From assembly GCA_903832325.1 (NCBI GenBank), contig CAILBC010000022.1, forward strand, positions 1 to 64,000: 64,000 nucleotides of DNA, in the 5' to 3' direction. Every line of letters starts with the position of its first letter. The stretch's first letter is position 1. This document shows, piece after piece, positions 55,635 through 61,862 of this stretch. The notes under the pieces were generated by a model that worked only from the letters and a program-made list of their open reading frames with translations, had not been told where the DNA came from and searched no databases. The position numbers and the translations under genes were made by a program. This DNA comes from an uncultured Sphingomonadales bacterium. Lineage in GTDB: Bacteria > Pseudomonadota > Alphaproteobacteria > Sphingomonadales > Sphingomonadaceae.

Positions 55635-55677
55635 CGCGGAAACAAAAATTCGCGCTTGCGGGAATTTTGTATCCGCG
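55635..55677. terminator. terminator-like hairpin between tadG and a minus-strand lipoprotein gene
   Basis: Imperfect long inverted repeat: CGCGGA-a-ACAAAAATTC and GAATTTTGT-a-TCCGCG around GCGCTTGCGG, in the interval between convergent genes. AT-rich inner stem resembles the hairpin at 223-250 (core CAAAATTCG). Plausible bidirectional terminator. Confidence 0.55.
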
Positions 55678-55680
55678 CTG

Positions 55681-56028
55681 TCAGGGCACTTCGTTGGTCG
55701 GCCCCGAATGGCTGTCGCGATAGGGGGCATCCTGGAGGCCATAAGGCGAAGCGACGGGATTTTCGGCAAGGGCCGCGTTTTCAACCGGCCGGGGGGCGCT
55801 GCGGGTATAAGGATTTGACTGGACAGACGTAGAGCCGGCCGAAGATCGCTTTTCCGCCAGCTCGATGCGCTTTTCCGCAGCAGCCGCGCGTGCCTCGGCA
55901 GCAGCGATCCGCTGCTCGATCTCGGCCATCTGCGCCGATTGGGTACAGGCGCCGAGCCCGAGCGCCGGCACGGCACAAAGCGCCGTTGCCAGGATCGCGG
56001 TCGAACGGGATAAACGAACCTCAGTCAT
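55681..56028 (-). CDS. predicted coiled-coil lipoprotein
   Basis: 115 residues. Leader MTEVRLSRSTAILATALC... ending in LGLGAC, a lipobox, so a lipid-anchored periplasmic protein. Residues about 33-65 form an Ala/Glu/Arg coiled coil (AEIEQRIAAAEARAAAAEKR), reminiscent of the Lpp/OmpA-tether type; the C-terminus is Pro/Ser/Asn-rich. No family recognised. It converges with the tadG end and could belong to the envelope functions of that region, but this is only proximity. Confidence 0.65.
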   Translation of the reverse strand: MTEVRLSRSTAILATALCAVPALGLGACTQSAQMAEIEQRIAAAEARAAAAEKRIELAEKRSSAGSTSVQSNPYTRSAPRPVENAALAENPVASPYGLQDAPYRDSHSGPTNEVP

Positions 56029-56497
56029 GGGCCACTTCTCTACTTACTAAAGTTAAATGGCGATCTTTCCTGAACAAGCGCAAGCATACGTGTGTTGCCG
56101 GAAAATGGTTTAAAGAGCGTTTGAGAAAACCTTCGCGATACTCCCCAATCACCGCTGCCGCAGGTACTGGCGGCCCTGCATCGTGGTCATGCCGGACACA
56201 TGTCTGCATCAGGCAAGGTAGACGCCAGTCGCGGCAAGGCTGCGCACAATCTTTTCTGGCCGCCTTTTGCCGTTGTCCTTGCGCGCGTTCCGGTCTGCGG
56301 TAGATATCACGCATGGGGAATTTGACGATGGGATGTGCAGGTGCGGTCCTGATGCCGGGATTGGCGGTGGCACGCACGATCGGCCGGCCGCGAACCGGCC
56401 GGACCGACGTCTGGCGCCCGGTGCCCGGTGCCCTGTGCCTTGGGCAGCCGTGCCACGCAAACGCCAGTCCCGACATTCCGCAAGCCGAGGTGGCGCC
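56029..56497. other. intergenic region ahead of the Rieske oxygenase gene
   Basis: 469 bases without a convincing gene. The 56030-56140 stretch is lower in G+C and probably carries promoters; the part near 56313-56501 has a short open frame in another frame with no homology. Three imperfect 7-bp units (CCCGGTG, CCCGGTG, CCCTGTG) lie at 56417-56437. No tRNA or riboswitch fold recognised. Confidence 0.5.
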
Positions 56498-57709
56498 ATG
56501 ACCGATGCAGCAGCACTTGATCCGCAAAACCGCGATTGGGATCGCCGCGGCCTCCCGGCGTGGACTTATCATGACGAGGCCTTTCTGGCGCTCGAGATGG
56601 CAGAGCTGTTCAAGACGCATTGGCAGATCATCGGCCATGTCAGCGACGTGCCGAAACCGGGCGATTTCATCACGCTCGATCTCGGGCCCGAACGCGCGAT
56701 GGTCATGCGCGGCGATGATGGCGTGTGCCGCGCGTTCCACAATCTGTGCCGCCACCGCGGATCGCGCGTGGTCGCGGCCGAGGCCGGCCATTGCACCCAT
56801 GCGATTGTCTGCCCGTTTCATGGCTGGGTCTACAATTTCGATGGCAGCCTGCGCGGGCCGGCGCGCCCGGATTCCTACCCCGGGATGGACAAGAGCAAGT
56901 TCGGCCTGATGCCGATCGAGCTGGAAATCTGGATGGGTTTCCTGTTCATCCGCTTTGCCCCCGGGCCGCAAGGATCGGTGAAAGACTACCTGGCGCCCTA
57001 CGGCGCCGAATTCGCGCTGCACCAGACCGAAAGCCTGATCCCGGTCGCCACGCCGCAATTTTCGGAAATCGACGTGAACTGGAAATCGGTGCGCGACGTC
57101 GATAACGAAGGCTATCACGTGCCGATCGCGCACCCTGCGCTGCAGGATCTTTATGGCTTCAATTACAAGGACTATTCCTATGGCCCCGGGCTGTCGGTGG
57201 CCAAGGGCGTGTTTGCACCGAATGCCGGCCGCCGCTGGAGCGTGAAGAACTACACCAAGCTTACCCAGCCGATCGCCGGCCTGCCGCAAGACCGCCACAA
57301 CTTGTGGGCCTATTACGGCCTGTTTCCCAACAACGTGTTTTTCCTGGGGCCCGAAGCGGCCTATTTCTATCAGGAATTTCCCGTTTCGGTCGGCCGGTCG
57401 GTGGTGCGCACCTCGGTCTATCGCTACCCGTCGGAAACCCGCCAGCAGAAACTGGCGCGTTACCTGATGGCGCGGATCGATCGCGATACGTTCGAAGAAG
57501 ACCGGCAGCTTTCAATCTGGTCAAACGAATCGATGAAATCGTCGGCCTTTGAAGACTTTCACTTGTCCGATCTGGAAATGAGCGTGCGCCGGCACCACGA
57601 CATGATGCGCCAGGTGCTGCCGGTCGTGCAGCTTGGCACCCCGCCCGCGGCCGCCGACATGGCGCAGTGCAATGCCGCCATGCGGCAGGAGCAGGCCCGC
57701 GTTGACTGA
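56498..57709 (+). CDS. Rieske 2Fe-2S aromatic-ring-hydroxylating/amine oxygenase alpha subunit
   Basis: 403 residues. N-terminal Rieske domain binds 2Fe-2S through C84, H86, C105 and H108 (CRHRG ... CPFHGW). The C-terminal mononuclear iron site has H207 and H212 (NEGYHVPIAHP), with Asp335 in FEEDRQLSIW as the likely third ligand. The bridging residue between clusters, normally Asp in NxxDGYH, is Glu204, as reported for carnitine oxygenase CntA and relatives; this suggests a quaternary-amine or betaine oxygenase, not proven. No reductase gene is next to it. ATG 56498 with GAGGTGG ahead. First of a same-strand group with a polyamine/amine-type ABC importer and a TonB receptor. Confidence 0.9.
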   Translation: MTDAAALDPQNRDWDRRGLPAWTYHDEAFLALEMAELFKTHWQIIGHVSDVPKPGDFITLDLGPERAMVMRGDDGVCRAFHNLCRHRGSRVVAAEAGHCTHAIVCPFHGWVYNFDGSLRGPARPDSYPGMDKSKFGLMPIELEIWMGFLFIRFAPGPQGSVKDYLAPYGAEFALHQTESLIPVATPQFSEIDVNWKSVRDVDNEGYHVPIAHPALQDLYGFNYKDYSYGPGLSVAKGVFAPNAGRRWSVKNYTKLTQPIAGLPQDRHNLWAYYGLFPNNVFFLGPEAAYFYQEFPVSVGRSVVRTSVYRYPSETRQQKLARYLMARIDRDTFEEDRQLSIWSNESMKSSAFEDFHLSDLEMSVRRHHDMMRQVLPVVQLGTPPAAADMAQCNAAMRQEQARVD

Positions 57710-57740
57710 CAGGCAAAACCCGGTGCGGGCCTTTGTGCGG

Positions 57741-57764
57741 ATCGGGGCGCAGATCGGGGCGCAG
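57741..57764 (+). repeat. 12-bp tandem duplication before the binding-protein gene
   Basis: ATCGGGGCGCAG occurs twice exactly (57741-57752, 57753-57764) followed by a partial ATCAGG, between the Rieske gene and the binding-protein start. Confidence 0.85.
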
Positions 57765-57781
57765 ATCAGGCCCGGCGCGCG

Positions 57782-58879
57782 GTGACGATCACGCGCCGCC
57801 AGGCCCTGAAAGCCTCTGCGCCGCTGCTCGCGGTGCCGTGGTGCCTCAGCTGCACAAAAGCCGGAAACGAGCTGAATATCTACAGCTGGGCAGACTATAT
57901 CGGCGAAGACACGATTGCCGATTTTTCGGCGATCACCGGCATCAAGGTCAATTACGATACCTATAATTCCACGCCCGAAATGGAGGCCAAGATGCTGGCC
58001 GGCAGCACCGGCTATGATGTGGTCAACCAGTCCGGGGTAACGCTGCGCGATTTCGTGAAAGCCGGGGTCTATGCCAGGCTGGACAAGAACCGGCTGCCCA
58101 ACTGGAACAATCTCGATCCGGCGGTGCTGGCCATCGCCGCGGGCTATAACCCCGACAATGCCTATGGCATGCCCTATATGTGGGGATCGACGGGCATGAC
58201 CTACAATCTCGACATGGTCCGCGCCCGGCTGCCCGATGCCGATCTGGAATCGCTCGATACGATCTTTGATCCCGCCAACGCGGCCAAACTGGCGGATTGC
58301 GGCATTTCGCTGCTCGATGACCAGTCGCTGGTCTGGATAGTCATGTCCTATCTTGGCAAACCCCGCGACGTGTACAGCAAGGCCGTGATGGATGACGTCG
58401 TCAGGACCGTCAAACGCGTGCGCCCCTATATCCGCACGTTCGACAGTTCGAATTTCCTGGTGTCCTTGCCCAACAAGGAGATGTGCGTGGTCAACAACTG
58501 GTCGGGCGATTATGCCACGGCCCGGCGGCGCGCCAGGGAAGCCGGGGTGGATATCGATCTTGGCTATTTCGTGCCCAAAACCAGCGCGCCGGCGTGGATC
58601 GACATGTATTGCCTGGTGTCCGACGGATTGAACCGCGACAACGCGTACAAGTTCCTGAATTACATGATGATGCCCGAAGTGATTGCGAAGTGCACCAATC
58701 ACATCCGCTATGCCAATGCCAATCTCGCATCGCGCCGGTTTGTCGATCGCGCCGTTCTGGAAGACACCACCATCTATCCCACCAAGGATGTCCTGGCGCG
58801 GCTCTATGCCCCCAAATCGCTGTCGGCGGCCGACAGCCGCCTGATCAACGACGCCATCAACGCGATCAAGGCGGGCTAG
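57782..58879 (+). CDS. periplasmic spermidine/putrescine-type (PotD/PotF-like) substrate-binding protein
   Basis: 365 residues from GTG 57782. N-terminus TRRQALKASAPLLAVPWCLSC has a twin-arginine look and a weak lipobox, so it may be Tat-exported or lipid-anchored. The mature fold is that of extracellular binding protein family 1 for polyamines: ELNIYSWADYIGEDTIADF, MLAGSTGYDVV, AYGMPYMWGSTGMTYN, SLWIVMSYLGK-type segments, and NYMMMPEVIAKCTNHIRYANAN. Conserved PotD residues suggest an amine ligand, though methylated amines or betaines can be bound by relatives. Starts 72 bases after the Rieske stop; four bases before the ATPase gene. Confidence 0.9.
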   Translation: MTITRRQALKASAPLLAVPWCLSCTKAGNELNIYSWADYIGEDTIADFSAITGIKVNYDTYNSTPEMEAKMLAGSTGYDVVNQSGVTLRDFVKAGVYARLDKNRLPNWNNLDPAVLAIAAGYNPDNAYGMPYMWGSTGMTYNLDMVRARLPDADLESLDTIFDPANAAKLADCGISLLDDQSLVWIVMSYLGKPRDVYSKAVMDDVVRTVKRVRPYIRTFDSSNFLVSLPNKEMCVVNNWSGDYATARRRAREAGVDIDLGYFVPKTSAPAWIDMYCLVSDGLNRDNAYKFLNYMMMPEVIAKCTNHIRYANANLASRRFVDRAVLEDTTIYPTKDVLARLYAPKSLSAADSRLINDAINAIKAG

Positions 58880-58883
58880 GGCA

Positions 58884-60029
58884 ATGGCCGAAACCGCACC
58901 GGCGCCAGGCGCGCCGACCGATCAAGGCGGCGACCGGTTCATTTCGGTCAGGAATGTCACGAAACAATTCGGCAGCTTCACCGCGGTCGATGGCGTGTCG
59001 CTCGATATCGGCAAAGGCGAACTGTTTGCCCTGCTCGGGTCATCGGGATGCGGCAAGACCACGCTTTTGCGCATGCTGGCCGGTTTCGAGCAGCCCAGTT
59101 CGGGCCAGATCTTTATCGATGGCGAGGATATGGCCGGGATCGCGCCCTACCACCGGCCGATCAACATGATGTTCCAGTCCTATGCGCTGTTTCCGCATAT
59201 GACCGTTGCAAGGAACATCGGCTATGGCCTGAAGCACGAGCGGATGGCCAGGTCCGAACGCGATGATCGCGTCGCCGCGATGCTCGATCTGGTGCAGCTG
59301 AAGGATTTTGCGCGGCGCCTGCCGCATCAGCTTTCGGGCGGGCAGCGCCAGCGTGTGGCGCTGGCGCGGGCCTTGGCCAAACAGCCCAAGCTGCTGCTGC
59401 TGGATGAACCGCTGGGCGCGCTGGACAAGAAACTGCGCGAACAGACCCAGTTTGAAATTGCCAATATCCAGTATGAAACCGGCATCACCTTTGTGGTCGT
59501 GACGCATGACCAGGAAGAGGCGATGACGCTGGCTTCGCGCATTGCGGTGATGGATCGCGGGCGGATCAGGCAGCTTGATACGCCAAGGACGATCTATGAA
59601 TTTCCCGGCAGCCGGTTTGTCGCCTCGTTCATCGGGTCGGTCAATCTGTTCGAGGGCGAACTGGTGCGCAGCGACGGCGACCATGCCGAAATCATGGTTC
59701 CCGATCTTGGCGTGACGTTGCGCGCGCTGCTGCGCGGGCCGTTGACCGGCAAGGGCACGCTGACGTGCGCCTTCAGGCCCGAAAAAGTGCGCATGACGCG
59801 CGACAAGCCCGATGGCCGGGCCAACACGATCAAGGGCGTGGTTCAGGATTTCGGCTATTTCGGCAAGGATTCGCTCTATCGCATCAAGCTGCCGACACAG
59901 GCGCTGGTTCGCGTGGATGCGCCCAACACCCTGCGTGGCGGCGATGATGACAATGCCGCCACCTGGGAAGATGACGTCTATCTGTCGATCGATCCCGCGG
60001 CGATCATGCTGTTCGAGGACCCGGCATGA
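58884..60029 (+). CDS. ABC transporter ATP-binding subunit, PotA-like
   Basis: 381 residues. Walker A GSSGCGKTT (52-60), signature LSGGQRQR (149-156), Walker B LLLLDEP with D173/E174 and switch His in VVTHDQEEAM; a C-terminal TOBE-type domain follows (RPEKVRMTRDKPDG...). This layout is that of PotA/PotG and related importers of the polyamine, 2-aminoethylphosphonate and sulfate class. Overlaps the first permease by four bases (ATGA at 60026). Confidence 0.94.
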   Translation: MAETAPAPGAPTDQGGDRFISVRNVTKQFGSFTAVDGVSLDIGKGELFALLGSSGCGKTTLLRMLAGFEQPSSGQIFIDGEDMAGIAPYHRPINMMFQSYALFPHMTVARNIGYGLKHERMARSERDDRVAAMLDLVQLKDFARRLPHQLSGGQRQRVALARALAKQPKLLLLDEPLGALDKKLREQTQFEIANIQYETGITFVVVTHDQEEAMTLASRIAVMDRGRIRQLDTPRTIYEFPGSRFVASFIGSVNLFEGELVRSDGDHAEIMVPDLGVTLRALLRGPLTGKGTLTCAFRPEKVRMTRDKPDGRANTIKGVVQDFGYFGKDSLYRIKLPTQALVRVDAPNTLRGGDDDNAATWEDDVYLSIDPAAIMLFEDPA

Positions 60030-60937
60030 AACCGGCGGCGTGGTTCGATCGCAGGGGCTGGTCCGATATCATAATCGGCGTGCCCTATGCCTGGGCCATC
60101 GTGTTCATTCTTGTGCCGATCGTCATCGTTTCGGCGCTGAGCTTTGCCGTTCCGGTGCTCAATTCCCCGCCCTATGCCTTTGCGCAAAGCTGGCCCTATG
60201 TTTCGACCGGCAGCTTTCACCGGCTGTTTGCCGACAGCATCTATGTCCGGTCGTTCGGCGTGTCGCTGTTCAACGCGGGCGTGGCCACGGTGCTGTGCCT
60301 GCTGATCGGCTATCCCATGGCGCTGGGCCTGACGCGGGTGTCAAAAGCGGCCAACCGCGTGCTGCTGATGCTGATCGTCCTGCCGTTCTGGACCTCGTTC
60401 CTGCTGCGGGTCTATGCCTGGATCGGGCTGATGGGCACCACCAGCTGGTTCAACCGCCTGCTGACCAGCCTGTACAACGTGCTGGTGCCGCAGGCCTGGC
60501 ACGTTCCCCATATCCAGATCATGTATACCAATTTCGCGGTGATCTTCGTGGTGGTCTATTCGTACCTGCCGTTCATGATCCTGCCGCTCTATGCCAATCT
60601 GGAAAAGCTGGATCGCACGCTGGATGAGGCGGCGATGGATCTGGGTTCGCGCCCCTGGCAGGTCTTTGTCGATGTGACGCTGCCGCTGTCGATGCCCGGG
60701 ATCATTGCCGGCGGGCTGCTGGTGTTCATCCCCGCTGCGGGTGAACTGGTCATCCCCGGCCTGGTCGGCAACATGGCGGACCCGATGATCGGGGCAATCA
60801 TTTCCGAAGAATTCGGGCTCAATCACGATTGGCCGATGGCCGCGTCGATCTCGGTGGCGCTGCTGGTCGTGCTGGTCGTGCCGTTGATGGCCTATACCCG
60901 GTTCCAGTCGCGCGCCGAAGCCGGGGCCCGGGGATGA
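60026..60937 (+). CDS. ABC transporter permease, PotB/PotH-like
   Basis: 303 residues with six predicted membrane helices. The conserved EAA loop is DEAAMDLGSRPWQVFVDVTLPLSMPG near residues 195-220, preceded by YLPFMILPLYANLEKLD. Overlaps both neighbours (ATGA with the ATPase and with the second permease). First transmembrane subunit of the importer. Confidence 0.93.
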   Translation: MKPAAWFDRRGWSDIIIGVPYAWAIVFILVPIVIVSALSFAVPVLNSPPYAFAQSWPYVSTGSFHRLFADSIYVRSFGVSLFNAGVATVLCLLIGYPMALGLTRVSKAANRVLLMLIVLPFWTSFLLRVYAWIGLMGTTSWFNRLLTSLYNVLVPQAWHVPHIQIMYTNFAVIFVVVYSYLPFMILPLYANLEKLDRTLDEAAMDLGSRPWQVFVDVTLPLSMPGIIAGGLLVFIPAAGELVIPGLVGNMADPMIGAIISEEFGLNHDWPMAASISVALLVVLVVPLMAYTRFQSRAEAGARG

Positions 60938-61773
60938 AGCGGCTATCCCCGTTCCTGCTGACGATGATGGTGCTGGGCTATCTCTATCTCTATGCGCCGA
61001 TCATCAGCCTGATCGTGTTTTCGTTCAACAAATCGCGCCTGGTTACCGTGTGGGGTGGTTTTTCCACCACCTGGTATTTCAAACTGTTTGAAAACACGCA
61101 GATTCTCGATGCCGCCTGGCTCAGCCTGCGGCTCGCCCTGATCAGCGCCACCGTGGCGACGATCCTGGGCACGATGGCCGGGATCGCGCTTGTGCGGTTT
61201 GGCCCGTTTCGCGGGCGCACGCTGCTGTCGGGCCTGATCACCACGCCGCTGGTCATGCCCGAAGTGCTGACCGGCGTATCCACGCTGATGCTGTTCCTGC
61301 TGATGGCGAAATGGATCGGGTGGCCGGCGCGGCGGGGATTTTCCACCCTGCTGATCGCGCACATCACGTTCAGCATGACGTATGTCACCACCGTGATCAC
61401 CTCGCGCCTGTCGACAATCGACGTGTCGATCGAAGAGGCGGCGCTCGATCTGGGGTCCCCCCCGTGGCAAGTGCTGCGCGATATCACGCTGCCGGTCATT
61501 TCGCCGGCGATCCTGTCGGGCTGGCTGCTGGCGTTCACGATTTCGCTCGATGATGTGGTGATCACCAGCTTTACCAACGGCCCCGGATACAACACGCTGC
61601 CGATGCTGGTCTGGGCCAAAGTCCGGCTGGGGGTAACGCCCGATATCAACGCGCTGGGCAGCCTGATTGTCGGGGTCGTGGCGATCGGGGTGACCCTATC
61701 GTCGATCGTGATCACCCGGCAGGAACGGCGGCGCGAAAAAGAGATCCAGGCCGCGCTGGCAGGCGAACAGTGA
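60934..61773 (+). CDS. ABC transporter permease, PotC/PotI-like
   Basis: 279 residues with about six membrane helices; EAA motif IEEAALDLGSPPWQVLRDITLPVI near residues 170-191, and the ISLDDVVITSFTNGPGYNTLPM segment seen in PotC proteins. ATG 60934 overlaps the previous stop. Closes the four-gene importer. The TonB receptor gene follows after 89 bases without an identifiable terminator. Confidence 0.93.
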   Translation: MKRLSPFLLTMMVLGYLYLYAPIISLIVFSFNKSRLVTVWGGFSTTWYFKLFENTQILDAAWLSLRLALISATVATILGTMAGIALVRFGPFRGRTLLSGLITTPLVMPEVLTGVSTLMLFLLMAKWIGWPARRGFSTLLIAHITFSMTYVTTVITSRLSTIDVSIEEAALDLGSPPWQVLRDITLPVISPAILSGWLLAFTISLDDVVITSFTNGPGYNTLPMLVWAKVRLGVTPDINALGSLIVGVVAIGVTLSSIVITRQERRREKEIQAALAGEQ

Positions 61774-61862
61774 CCGGCCCGCCGCCACCCCCAACCCCGA
61801 TTGCAACAACGCGTGGCAGCATTCCCGAATGCCGTGCCATCAACACGAAAAAGGCCCTGACC

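Noticed and set aside
56313..56501. Small ORF (62 codons) before the Rieske gene
   Set aside because: No homology, no good ribosome binding site and composition like non-coding DNA with imperfect repeats.
57782..61773. Naming the ABC importer outright as spermidine/putrescine potABCD
   Set aside because: Homologues of the same family import betaines, phosphonates and other amines; the oxygenase beside it makes a non-polyamine substrate equally likely, so no pot symbols were assigned.
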